A DNA stretch of 64,000 nt from Uloborus plumipes. Lineage: Eukaryota > Arthropoda > Arachnida > Araneae > Uloboridae. Within the stretch, counting starts at the first letter, position 1; the number at the start of each line of letters is the position of its first letter. Positions 23,010-34,666 of the stretch are shown here, in pieces. The stretch spans positions 1 through 64,000 of the forward strand of contig JAXGGA010005174.1 in the NCBI GenBank assembly GCA_038373865.1, in the 5' to 3' direction. Position numbers and translations under genes: made by a program. The notes below the pieces were generated by a model that saw only the letters and a list, made by a program, of their open reading frames with translations, did no database searches and was not told the origin of the DNA.

Positions 23010-26000
23010 TGCACAATGCCAACCTGTCTACCATCGCAGAGCAAAACAGCTAGGCAACCCTTCAGCGCGTGTTTCCCTGTCGCCAGCGCACAATGCCAAC
23101 CTGTCTACCATCGCAGAGCAAGGAGAAGGAATGGATGCCGCATTTGGCTCCTTATCAAACTCGTTTTGCATTTGGCGCAATTCCCTAAATTTCACCGTTC
23201 GCTTGCTATTTTATTGTCCTAGGTGAACGATTAGCGCGCGTTAAAATAGTCTTAAAAATGAATTATTTTGATACATCCAGCGCTATACGTGACATATTGC
23301 CTAATTATTGAGTTGACTAAGTAATATTAAATGAAAAATAAAGCGAAGCAGAAATTTAGGAAAATACATAGATTTAAACCAGCGGAATGCAACTTCACAT
23401 GACCTAGGACATTGAATAAATAAATGTTATTCTATCTAATGATTAATATCACCATTATTTTAAATTTTTTCCTGACAACCATTCGATGGTGTTTGGTGTT
23501 GATTTTCTTTCAAAGTCTCTACGAGGTCTGGAAACATAGAAATCTAAACAAAAAAAAGCAATTTTTTTTTTTTTTAGAGTAATCCTTTCAAGTCTAGATT
23601 GCTCTCAGTTTATGTATTAAAAATGTATGTTGCAGTCAATGTCAATATTGTGAAAACATGGTTTATAATTTTTATATTGCAATGCACTCTTTAAAACAGA
23701 CCGAACATAAAAATGCATATTATTCTGTATTTGTCAAACTATGTTGTATTTTATCATTTTCAAGTAAATTTCTGCAAAATAAATAAAAAACTAAAAATCT
23801 TCATGTTGTTCTTTCATCAGTTATGGCGTGTCCAAAAAAAAAAAAAAAAAAACTTGTTAATCCTTTGATGGTTTCAAGTATACCATACCATAATTTTGAA
23901 CTGATCATTTGAAATTCCATGAAACAGCATTGACTATTTAGTTTTAATAATCACTATTTTATCACAAGTTTCATCAGATTTTTTGAAAATATAATTTTGT
24001 ATCAAAATGTTTATAAGTAGTTTTAATGTAATTATATAGAGAATGATTCCTTTTTTATTATAATTTATTTCCAACGACAACTGAAAATGAAAAATTATTA
24101 AAATTAAACACATAAAAGAAATACTAAGATTGATGTCTGGGCAGCAAGTCCTTTGATAATGTTGAGATATGCTCCCCACCCCCCTCATATGGTTCATAAT
24201 ATTTATTGCTAAGCAATCAATAATAGTTTAGCTGCTAATCACCAGCAAATATTTCCTTTGAACCAATTCTCCTAGAGTACAAACCTAAAAAAAGGTGAAT
24301 TAACAGTACTAGCATTCACAAACACTGAAACAGCGTACAGAACACACAAAGAAGGGTCATAAGATAAATATCTATTTAAAAATTCTTGACGCATTTAATC
24401 ACTAATCATAATAAGTCGCACACATTTACTTTTATTTAAACCCAAGTAAGGGATTTTGTCGCAAGAAATGTAAAACTCTGCATAACATTTTTTGCAGAAC
24501 TAAGTGGAAGTGAAATATTTATTAATAAATTTGATATTGGAAAAGTGAGTCTAACTACACTTCAGCAATTAGAATTTAGCATGTGTAAAATAAATATATA
24601 AATTAATAAACTCTAATAGTATTCAATTATTTTTTAGTTGTTCTTAGGGTGGCCTATCTTAATCAAATACGTTTGCTGTCAAATGTTTATTTTTATTATT
24701 TTCTTTTTCATATTGCGAATTTCTTCAATTATTAAATTCCTTACTTTGTAAATTAATTTCAAGAAATATGGAAGTAAAGAAAAAAGTTGACCCTATAATT
24801 CAATGCATTTTTCATGTTTAAAATTTCAAGACGAAACACTATTTCACCATATAACGCATGCAAAGTCAAAAAATATTTAGCTTTGATTTTAAACTTTTTC
24901 GGAATGCGCCATTGTATCTTGCGTCAAATATTTTTTTATAGAATCCTCCCTCAGCCGCTTTAGAGCAGAAAATGTGCTTTGAAGACCAGTTGCTAATTCG
25001 AAGTTCCAAGAAAACGGGAGTATATCTCTTATCGCACAGCACAAAGCGACAAAGCCTCTTTCGCCTTTGGCGCAAAGAAGAAGGCGCTGGCGACAGGGAA
25101 ACACGCGCTGAAGGGTTGCCTAGCTGTTTTGCTCTGCGATGGTAGACAGGTTGGCATTGTGCGTCGCCAGCGCCTTCTTCTTTGCGCCAAAGGCGAAAGA
25201 GGCTTTGTCGCTTTGTGCTGTGCGATAAGAGATATACTCCCGTTTTCTTGGAACTTCGAATTAGCAACTGGTCTTCAAAGCACATTTTCTGCTCTAAAGC
25301 GGCTGAGGGAGGATTCTATAAAAAAATATTTGACGCAAGATACAATGGCGCATTCCGAAAAAGTTTAAAATCAAAGCTAAATATTTTTTGACTTTGCATG
25401 CGTTATATGGTGAAATAGTGTTTCGTCTTGAAATTTTAAACATGAAAAATGCATTGAATTATAGGGTCAACTTTTTTCTTTACTTCCATATTTCTTGAAA
25501 TTAATTTACAAAGTAAGGAATTTAATAATTGAAGAAATTCGCAATATGAAAAAGAAAATAATAAAAATAAACATTTGACAGCAAACGTATTTGATTAAGA
25601 TAGGCCACCCTAAGAACAACTAAAAATAATTGAATACTATTAGAGTTTATTAATTTATATATTTATTTTACACATGCTAAATTCTAATTGCTGAAGTGTA
25701 GTTAGACTCACTTTTCCAATATCAAATTTATTAATAAATATTTCACTTCCACTTAGTTCTGCAAAAAATGTTATGCAGAGTTTTACATTTCTTGCGACAA
25801 AATCCCTTACTTGGGTTTAAATAAAAGTAAATGTGTGCGACTTATTATGATTAGTGATTAAATGCGTCAAGAATTTTTAAATAGATATTTATCTTATGAC
25901 CCTTCTTTGTGTGTTCTGTACGCTGTTTCAGTGTTTGTGAATGCTAGTACTGTTAATTCACCTTTTTTTAGGTTTGTACTCTAGGAGAATTGGTTCAAAG

Positions 26001-27171
26001 GAAATATTTGCTGGTGATTAGCAGCTAAACTATTATTGATTGCTTAGCAATAAATATTATGAACCATATGAGGGGGGTGGGGAGCATATCTCAACATTAT
26101 CAAAGGACTTGCTGCCCAGACATCAATCTTAGTATTTCTTTTATGTGTTTAATTTTAATAATTTTTCATTTTCAGTTGTCGTTGGAAATAAATTATAATA
26201 AAAAAGGAATCATTCTCTATATAATTACATTAAAACTACTTATAAACATTTTGATACAAAATTATATTTTCAAAAAATCTGATGAAACTTGTGATAAAAT
26301 AGTGATTATTAAAACTAAATAGTCAATGCTGTTTCATGGAATTTCAAATGATCAGTTCAAAATTATGGTATGGTATACTTGAAACCATCAAAGGATTAAC
26401 AAGTTTTTTTTTTTTTTTTTTTTTGGACACGCCATAACTGATGAAAGAACAACATGAAGATTTTTAGTTTTTTATTTATTTTGCAGAAATTTACTTGAAA
26501 ATGATAAAATACAACATAGTTTGACAAATACAAAATAATATGCATTTTTATGTTCGGTCTGTTTTAAAGAGTGCATTGCAATATAAAAATTATAAACCAT
26601 GTTTTCACAATATTGACATTGACTGCAACATACATTTTTAATACATAAACTGAGAGCAATCTAGACTTGAAAGGATTACTCTAAAAAAAAAAAAAATTTG
26701 CTTTTTTTTGTTTAGATTTCTATGTTTCCAGACCTCGTAGAGACTTTGAAAGAAAATCAACACCAAACACCATCGAATGGTTGTCAGGAAAAAATTTAAA
26801 ATAATGGTGATATTAATCATTAGATAGAATAACATTTATTTATTCAATGTCCTAGGTCATGTGAAGTTGCATTTCGCTGGTTTAAATCTATGTATTTTCC
26901 TAAATTTCTGCTTCGCTTTATTTTTCATTTAATATTACTTAGTCAACTCAATAATTAGGCAATATGTCACGTATAGCGCTGGATGTATCAAAATAATTCA
27001 TTTTTAAGACTATTTTAACGCGCGCTAATCGTTCACCTAGGACAATAAAATAGCAAGCGAACGGTGAAATTTAGGGAATTGCGCCAAATGCAAAACGAGT
27101 TTGATAAGGAGCCAAATGCGGCATCCATTCCTTCTCCTTGCTCTGCGATGGTAGACAGGTTGGCATTGTGC
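23010..27171. repeat. Near-perfect palindrome, two 2-kb arms
   Basis: The left arm is about 23088-25093 and the right arm about 25164-27171, separated by a loop of about 70 nt. Paired frames of identical protein sequence at 23934-24197 (minus) and 26059-26322 (plus) show how closely the arms match. I noticed only a few differences, such as a base near 23380/26875 and poly-A length. The loop sequence, including 'GCACAATGCCAACCTGTCTA', also occurs just outside the left arm (23010-23087). The hexamer TCCCGG occurs at both outer borders and may be a target duplication. No functional protein was recognised. Confidence 0.8.
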
Positions 27172-27819
27172 TCCCGGCACGCCCGTGACGTTACAGCCAC
27201 GACCGGTCGCGCCCGCTTCGACCGAGGCTGGGTAGTTTCTAAACGCGCCCTACGTAACGACCTTCAAAGTATCAGCTGACAATTTTTCCACCGAGATACA
27301 GCCAGCTGACGAATATATTTATCAATAGTTACATATAAGCTATCATCTGGTAAATTTTTAGACGAGAGGAAATGAGTGATTTTTTTTTTTTTTCTTCAAG
27401 CGTGGGAGGTTCCAACTGCTTATCCCCCCCACCGAGCCTCAGCTGACATTCACGAGGCTTCATAGTTCGATTTTCTGCTGCGTTTTACTAATTATCACTT
27501 GAGAGGAACTTGGTCATATATATCTGTTACTGGCTCTCGGACTATTTGTTGCCCGACAAAGAAAAAACGCTCAATGATTTCAGAATCTTATCTGTTGCCA
27601 GTTTCTATTAGTTGACAAATAAAATACCAGTAATTGGTTTTAGTATAAGTGTTTTCAAGTTTCCTCTTGATTTCGCTTTTCCCGATAGCAAATTTCACTA
27701 CGTGTGATTACTTTTCCTTTTCCGTGTGTCCTATCTCCTCTAGAAAACAATTAAATCATACTTAAATTCAAAATGCGTACTGACCCCTGAAGTTCATCTT
27801 AATAGGAGGTCAGCAATCG

Positions 27820-28235
27820 CACTGAAAAAAATTAACTGTTGTTTTTACAGTGTAATACTGGCAGCCGAGGTTCCAATTTAAAACTGTAAAATGTACAGTA
27901 ATAAACTGTAAAACTAACAGTTATACAGTTTCTTATTGTAAAGTTGGAAATTTTACATTTTATTGCCCTAAAATTTAGCTGTATAAAAATAGCTAAATTT
28001 TAGGGCCAATAATAGCTCTAAAATGTAGTAAGTACTGTTGTATCATACTATAAAAACAACAGTATAATACTAGCAGCAGAGGTTTCAGTTTAAAACCGTA
28101 AAAGGCACTATAATAAATTATAAAATTAGCATTTTTAGTTGTTACGGTAAAAGCGATTTTTCAGTTTATTACAGTAAAATTAGCAATTTTTACAGGTTAT
28201 TACTATAAAATTGCTGTTTAAACTACATTACAGTG
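27820..28235. mobile_element. ACAGT-rich MITE, copy 3
   Basis: Begins 'CACTGAAAAAAATTAACTGT' and ends near 'CATTACAGTG'. It has the same internal 'TTTTACAGTTTATTA'-type sub-repeats as the copies at 1300 and 34338. A small hairpin with 'AAAATTTAGCTGTA' and 'TAGCTAAATTTT' lies in the middle. Confidence 0.6.
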
Positions 28236-30573
28236 CAGAGTCGGTTTTTTTTTTTTTAATTTTTAATTTTATCTTTATTCTTGTTTCATATTCTCAACCA
28301 AGTCTGCCACAATCTTGTGGAGTCTATATATCCTGTAAAAAATATGTGCAACAAAGAAACTAACATTTCCCCCTCAGCTTCTCCTACCTAGAAAATAAGC
28401 ATAGGTTTAGCCATTATTTATGAGCCAGAGTTTTTATTTTTTCTTCCACAAGCAAAAAAAAAAAGAGGGTGAAGCCATTTTCTTCATACGGTACATATTC
28501 TCCTGGATCGTCTGATTTTTTTTTTTTTTTTTTCACTCAAATGGCAACGCGTGCGTGGCCAGGAGGATGCTGGGAATGATCAGAGTGAGTGAGACCCGCA
28601 GATAAGGAGGGATGCAGGCGGAAAATCTACCTGACAACTCTGGATGCGGTGCAGATGGTTGTTTTTTCCTTCAAGATGGTCATTTGCGAGGCCGGAAGCA
28701 CAAACCGAGAAGGGAAGGTTGCCATTCTTGGACACGTAGGATATCTATACAGTAGGAGCTCTTTCATCCGGTTCCCGTCTTCCGGATCACCAGTTTATCC
28801 GGATCAATTGATTAGAAGCGCCCCGAGCTTAAATTTTTGGAAGGTGAAAATTTCTGAATTCCCCGAATGAAATTCAGAAATGTGCCGAATCATAAAATAC
28901 GAGCATACACACAGACCTCATACCATTACTTTATAAGAAAAGGCAATATCACTAATAAATCGAGCATTCACAAATTTTTCTTCAGATGATTGAAAAATGT
29001 TTGAATTTTGATGAACCACAACGGGAATGTATTTTGAACGGTCAAAACGATTGATTGGATAATTTATAAATTATTGTCATTTTTCATAAATACAAATAAA
29101 ACGTATTTACGGCATGACATATCATAAAATATTGCATATATTACAAATGAAAGCAGGTTTATCATTTGACAGGTTTTTACAACATCCGATTTAAGTTTTA
29201 TTAATCGGGTCTTCTTATTATCAAAGGTAATAAATGTATATAAAAAAGGAAGATTGCAGCTACATGCACAATATACAAAAAAAAATATTGCAATGCAATT
29301 TCTGAATTTGCCGAATCGTCAGTCCGAATTTTCCGAATGATGAAAACTTTTGGGAGGTCCCAGTCACCTCCCGTGACTTCCTTTCGGGCCGCACCTGCAA
29401 TTGATGCAAATAAAATCTTTGTACTCGCCAAAAAAGAAAGAGAAGAGCAAAACAATTCAGTTATTTTTCAACTTTTCTTAATTTTAAATGAGGGTAAAAT
29501 ACTTGCATTATTCACTTCAAAATTTTTAGAAGCATATCAAAATTTTGTGTGCAGAAAACCTAGTTTCGAAGTTTAAAAATACTCTAGAAGAAAAAAAGGA
29601 CTCAAATTTGAAAATGTCTAAAATGTACGTCAGAAGCTCAAAACAAACATTGCTAATGTTATTATTAGCTCTTTCTAAACTACACTGCAACCTTTCTTGA
29701 CAACAATATCGTGACGTCAGCGTTACGTTAGCCTATAAAAAATGAGCTAGATAAAACGTCACAGCCTACTTGGCGAATTAGAGGAGATCGCTGACTGCTT
29801 GTGAGCTCTTATTGGCTCCGCCCGTAGTGAAGTTCAGTGTCAAGTTAAGTTGCATTTAGGTATAGTGGTACACTCGCTTTTTCATCACTCTGCACGAGAG
29901 GCTACAGGAATAAAAGCCAAAAATCTGAAAAACGAAAAGAAAATATTAATATTTTATTTACCAACTTAAGAATGCAGCTTTAAGGCGAAAGTCCTACCAT
30001 TCATATTTCAGACTACTCGTTTGTCAAAGTTCCTGACTGTAAATGCTGTACATTCAAAATTCATCCGGACATGAGACACATACTGAGATAAAGACAAAGA
30101 CATACAGGCGTTTTACATAAGTAAAAAGATAATGGCTCAACTTCAATCTTTTAACCAAGTTACTCACCCTTCAAACTTTTAGAAGACTTTTCATTGCAGT
30201 ATTTTCAAGCTTCGAGGTTTACTATATGCTTTTTAGACATAAATCGTGTTTTTCTCGTCAAAACATTTGTTTGCAATTCATACTTGCAGTACCTTGTAAG
30301 TAATTTTTATTATTCAATATTCGCTGATGTACCTAAATATTATACAAGAATGTTCATTATCTGTTTTTTTTTTTTTTTTAACTTTTTCATGAAACTTTCC
30401 AGAAACATTTTCAACTTTTAAAATTTATGAGTTTGTTTATATTTAATTCAATTATTTTTTTTTTCTTTTTGCAGTGCGTGTGCCAACTCAGTGCCCCCCC
30501 CCCCCCTGCCGCACCGTGGTGTCTGCGAATTTATTACCGATCCTGCCTTTAGATTTTTAAAAATTCCTCATGC
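28236..30573. other. Non-coding; possible truncated pogo-like element
   Basis: 'TACAGTAGGAGCTCTTTCAT' at 28750, followed by 'CCGGTTCCCGTCTTCCGGAT', resembles the end of a pogo/Tigger-type MITE, but no matching right end was found. A more GC-balanced block at 28545-28735 contains a plus frame without recognisable content. The rest is AT-rich. Confidence 0.35.
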
Positions 30574-30581
30574 CTGCTATC

Positions 30582-30768
30582 CAGTAGCGTACATAGACTA
30601 AGGTGCGCCCCCCAGCAAGATTTGTAAGCGCGCCCCCCACCCCCTATTAAAATGTAAAAAATATTTTCCCCGTATAACCTTTAGTGCCATTTTTCTGGAT
30701 CGGGCGCCCCCAAACCTCTTGCGCCCCCCCGCGCCGCGGGGGTTGCGGGGGTTCTATGTACGCCACTG
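30582..30768. mobile_element. hAT-like MITE, 187 bp
   Basis: Terminal repeats are 'CAGTAGCGTACATAGA' and 'TCTATGTACGCCACTG'. The octamer CTGCTATC lies directly outside both ends (30574-30581 and 30769-30776). The interior is rich in GCGCCCCCC runs. An exact 8-bp duplication and CAG...CTG ends fit hAT. Confidence 0.8.
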
Positions 30769-30776
30769 CTGCTATC

Positions 30777-31412
30777 ACAAAGAAAATTAAACTTTGTATG
30801 CCATTTTATCAATCTTATGAGCGTTTTTTCTCCAAGTGCCAACACGACCAGTTAGACTATTCGGTGGCCAACAATGGCTGGTGTCAAAGGCCAGCGTTAA
30901 AACTGTTGTGTTATTGACACTTACAAGCAGAAAACAGATCGGCCAAATGTCGCGCAAGCTCGTCCATCACCAACAATTTGGAGCCTGGCCAGAGCATGGA
31001 TTTTTTTACGTGCCATTTTTTTCTCCTTCACATACACATTCATTTTTTAAGCGAGACTCCGATATGTTTTGGGGTAAAGATATCAACGCAACTTAGAGGA
31101 CATAAGAAATAGTTCACGGAAAATGTATATAAATGAAATAATTCTGTAAAATATACCTAACTTGGTATAAATAAGAAGACAAAATGTTTTTAAACAAATA
31201 CTGAGATTAAATTAAAAATTTTAAAAATCCCCGACCCTGATTGAAATTCTTAAATTAAAATCAATTGCAAGTATTTTAGTTGTTTGCAAATATAGAAACT
31301 GGCAACAGATAAACATTTTAAATCATTCAGTTTTCTTTCCTTATCTGCCAACAATGACTCACATCGGTTTCCAATCGCGTAAATAAGAGCTTAGCCGCAT
31401 CTGCTAAAAACG
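30777..31412. other. Non-coding
   Basis: Moderately GC-balanced at 30820-31000 but without a convincing exon. Then AT-rich to the next element. Confidence 0.4.
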
Positions 31413-31421
31413 TTTTAGCTA

Positions 31422-31717
31422 AGGCCCCTATATATACGAGCCGGCGCATCCAGATTAAGTTTCACCACTTTGGATCCAGCGCGTGTTTGTGTGTTTAAGT
31501 GGTTGTCTTTTCTGGCCCAGTAATCGCGTTTTGGTAATTTTTCACTATGAGCAATTATTAGCGGCACGTGGATTTGGCAAAGCTTAGCAATGTGCCAAAA
31601 CTTTTTCTGGTAACCCTACTCCTCAACAATGAAAATTTGAAAGTAAAAGTTAAGGAATTGGATCCAAAGTGGTGAAACTTAATCTTGATGCGTCGGCCTG
31701 TCTATATAGCGGCTCTA
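31422..31717. mobile_element. Palindromic MITE with 9-bp flanking repeat
   Basis: The arms read 'AGATTAAGTTTCACCACTTT' at the left and the inverted 'AAAGTGGTGAAACTTAATCT' at the right; the homology runs to the outer ends. GTTTTAGCT flanks both sides (31413-31421 and 31718-31726). A 9-bp duplication would suit a Mutator-like element and an 8-bp one a hAT; I cannot decide. Confidence 0.6.
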
Positions 31718-31949
31718 GTTTTAGCTCGAGTCGAGTACAGCATGGAAGTTCCTAACACTTTCTATTAGAAGCAGATTTTTTTTTTCTCTTTCTTTTGGTA
31801 CTATTGTTTTAATATTTCAAGCATGTTTTCTCTTCAAAAATTGCGAAAAACGTTTTAGTGGTTTTAAATTAATATCTTTCGTTAATTCGTGCCGTCCGAA
31901 GACGCGACCCAGCTAAGAGCTCTCTGTCAACTTTTCTTTCATTTTTTTT

Positions 31950-32046
31950 TCCAAAATTGGTTCACCCGTTTAGGCGCTAGAGTGCCACAGACAGATACAC
32001 AGACGCGTCAGACTTATAACCCACTTCCTTGTTGCATCGAGGGTTA
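31950..32046 (+). repeat. Dispersed repeat tail
   Basis: 'GTGCCACAGACAGATACACA' followed by 'GTCAGACTTATAACCC' and ending 'GAGGGTTAAAAAA' looks like the 3' tail of a retroelement family widespread in arthropods. The assignment rests on general familiarity only. No upstream coding part is present. Confidence 0.35.
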
Positions 32047-32259
32047 AAAAATAGAACAATAACGCTTTGATTCATCCAAATTCTCGATCAACTTTTATAA
32101 AGGGGGAAGTCTTTTAAGTGAGATTCTAGAATAAAATAGCCAACAGCACAACTTAGAAAAAGCGAGAGGAAAATTAAGAGCAGCCATTTCCTTTCCCTAT
32201 AGGGATTTATTTTCTCAATAACAATAACACCGTTCTTCCGTGATACTTTACTTTTATGA

Positions 32260-33972
32260 TAGGGTGAGTTCTGGTAAGTGCGTACCCTTTTTTTCAAAGT
32301 TCATGTTCTCAAGGATGCTGCTCTGTTGAAAAATCTTGTACACTCACAATTTTTTTTTAGTTTTCTTTCTAGATCCTTTACCAAGATTTTCAAGCATATA
32401 ATATGTCAAATAAACCATAAGTATAGGTTTTGTGACCTGGTTTATGAGACCTATTCTAAGGTACGCACTTTCCCTACCTAGCGGGGTAAGTGCGTCCACC
32501 TTAAATTGTGTGAATATGAGCAGAAAAAAACTTCTGGCACATATTAAATATGTTAGGTAGTTGCCTTGGGATAATTCCTAATACTAGAAATCAGCACTTG
32601 CTTGCATGGATGAAACGCAATCAGTGATATCCCACTTGTCTTGCAAACAACTGTGATTAGAAGATTGAGAAAGTTGTGTCTGTGATTCTTCCTCTGTCCT
32701 TTTAATAAGACCAAGTGAGCAAATGTAAGTTGTTTTTATTTAGTAATAATCACTTATAGTCTACACATAGTTTACTTTGGTTTAATACATTAATCAGTCT
32801 GTGTTTAAGCCAGGGTTCGCACTTACCCCTTCTAAAATGTAAGATGAGACATGTGCGTCCAATAGCTTTGTTGTAAGTGCGTACCCCTGAGATTTTCTTT
32901 AATTCTATTTGTATGGTAGATCGTTAGGTGACCTGAGTGAACAATTCGTTTTTTTTTTTTTTTTTTTGAATAAATACGGTCTTAAAATATTTTTCTTATT
33001 AGAATCAGCAGCAGTAAGAAAAAACACAAAATAAAGGGCCCAAAAAAAAAAAAAAAAAAAAAAGAAAATAATTGATCATGATATAATACTTGTACTTTTT
33101 TTTTCTTGTACATTGAAATAGTTTATCACAAGGTGTTATTAATTTTCTTAAATATAATTTATTCATTACTCCACCTTTGTTTTTTCAATCAGTTGGTTCC
33201 TTATTTAGTGTTTCACTTAATTTCATTGCTTCATTTGTCATTCTGGTTTAAATTACGTATAGCTTATGATCGCTATTTTCAACGAAAAATTTACTAACTG
33301 ATATCTAAAAGCCAATATATTTCAGAGGTAATGAATAAAATTGAAATATTATGCCGCATTCAATGTAAATATAAATACTTGATGGAAATGACGTCGGATT
33401 TAAAATCGGCATATAAAAGAGTTATAAGCAAAATTAAAGGTGAATTACGAGAGTAGGATTTTCCACGTAATGGTACACACTTGCCTCATCACAATGGTAC
33501 GCACTTGCTCCTCATAATAATACGCATATGCCTCATGATATTGGTACGCACTTGCCCCATCATAATGGTACGCACTTACCCCCACCTTACTTTAAAGAAA
33601 GGGAAAGTGCGTACCGTCATATAAACAAATTTTAGTTAGAGTATTTGATCAAAATACCCCATGCATGTTATTAGCAGCTATTGCTCAAAAGAAACAACTT
33701 GCATTTCTTGACTTCAATTGCTTAGTATGACTGCAAAAGAAACTGAAACAAAACCTTCTCAATCTTTACTTTAGAGTTTTTTTGAAGACATTTAATTTGT
33801 CTCTGATTGTGTTTCGTCTATTGAATCCAGGCCTGAATTCTACCTATTGAAACTATCATTAGACTGTTATCTAACATAGTCGATGTGTTGCAGAAGCCAT
33901 TTCAGGACAGTGTTCATATAATTCCCAGTGGACGCACTTACCCCGTGGACGCACTTACCAGAACTCACCCTA
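32260..33972. mobile_element. 1.7-kb TIR element with GTACGCACTT repeats
   Basis: The left end 'TAGGGTGAGTTCTGGTAAGT' and the right end 'ACTTACCAGAACTCACCCTA' are perfect inverted copies. TA at each end would suit Tc1/mariner. A 14-bp direct repeat, TACTTTACTTTTAT, also lies at 32244-32257 and 33971-33984. The motif GTAAGTGCGTACC or its complement recurs inside (near 32460, 32490, 32880, 33480-33620, 33930). No transposase frame was recognised. A T-run and an A-run lie near 32950 and 33045. Confidence 0.65.
33471..33578. repeat. Minisatellite, about 25-bp unit, four to five copies
   Basis: Units of the type 'TGGTACGCACTTGCCCCATC' followed by ATAA repeat in tandem inside the TIR element. The unit matches the complement of the terminal GTAAGTGCGTACC motif, so the array may have grown from a terminal repeat. 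Confidence 0.7.
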
Positions 33973-33984
33973 CTTTACTTTTAT

Positions 33985-34337
33985 TGTTTTTTTTTTTTTT
34001 TTTTTTGTTTTTTTTTTTTTTTTGTCAATTGAGGCGTTTTACGTTATCTATGTTGGACTCTCTTTAATTGAGTCAGTTTAAAACTTGGCAAATTTATCAA
34101 CAAAATGCACACGGTGTTTATAAAGTTTTACTCTGGAAAAGAAAATTCACCAAAAAAAAATCGTCAGACTTAAAACATAGTACAATAAAACCTCTTCCAC
34201 CCCGATTAACGGCCAGTTTTTCGAGGCACCTTTTTTTTGCTCCACAGGACCTTATATTAAAAAAATATGTTCGCTTCCTATTTCTGATCTGCAGCATTTC
34301 GGCTGCTTAGGGAAAGATCAGCTAAGGTGGGATCTTG
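33985..34337. other. Non-coding; poly-T tract
   Basis: Long T-runs at 33988-34023, then AT-rich DNA with no supportable gene. Confidence 0.4.
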
Positions 34338-34666
34338 CACTGTAAATAATGAATGTTTTTTTTACAGTATAATCCAACTAATTTTATGGAAATAAACTGT
34401 AAAAATTGCTACTTTTACAGTAATAAACTGCAAAATTGTCAATTTTACAGTTTATTACCGTGCATTTTACAGTTTTAAACTGGAACATCTGCTGCCAATA
34501 TTATACTGTTGTTTTTACAGTATAAGACTGCTGAATTTTACGGTAATAAACTGGGGAAACTATAAAATTGCTAGTTTTACAGTTTATTAATGTGCATTTT
34601 ACAGTTTTAAATTGGAATTTCGTCTGCCAGTGTTTTACTGTAAAAACAAGTTCCTTTTTTGCAGTA
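34338..34666. mobile_element. ACAGT-rich MITE, copy 4
   Basis: Begins 'CACTGTAAATAATGAATG' and ends '...TTCCTTTTTTGCAGTA'. Internal sub-repeats 'TTTTACAGTTTATTA' and 'GTTTTTACAGTATAAGACTG' match the other copies. No coding content. Confidence 0.65.

Larger units (their letters stand above)
14702..27250. mobile_element. Harbinger-like composite element
   Basis: Terminal repeats are 'GGGCGCGTTTAGAAACT' at the left and 'AGTTTCTAAACGCGCCC' at the right. TAC lies directly outside both ends (14699-14701 and 27251-27253). The uninterrupted target can be read in the other foldback arm near 13045, which confirms the 3-bp duplication. CGACCGGTCG occurs near both ends and again near 22968. A transposase-like first exon starts at 22940 on the minus strand. 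A 3-bp duplication, GGGC ends and this exon favour PIF/Harbinger, although TAC differs from the usual TWA. The interior is broken by a hAT-like element and a 4-kb palindrome. Confidence 0.65.
12760..27547. mobile_element. Foldback element, interrupted by a 12.5-kb insertion
   Basis: The left arm runs from about 12760 to 13876 and the right arm from about 13973 to 14701, then resumes after the inserted element at 27251-27547. The arms match in reverse: for example 'GGTCGTTACGTAGAAGTTAG' near 13045 is the complement of 14680-14701 joined to 27251-27263. Outer ends match weakly ('TAGTCCGAGAGCCAG' against 'CTGGCTCTCGGACTA'). Inside each arm, a 'GGCTGATTCTTATGT' block occurs twice, so each arm is itself built of two diverged subunits. 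Poly-G/C and poly-A/T tracts flank the centre. No transposase was seen. Confidence 0.7.

Noticed and set aside
23934..26322. Pairs of identical small frames in opposite orientation
   Set aside because: They are identical only because they sit in the arms of the palindrome. They show no conserved domain.
33471..33578. CRISPR-like array
   Set aside because: Units are tandem without unique spacers and lie within a eukaryotic transposon. It is a minisatellite.
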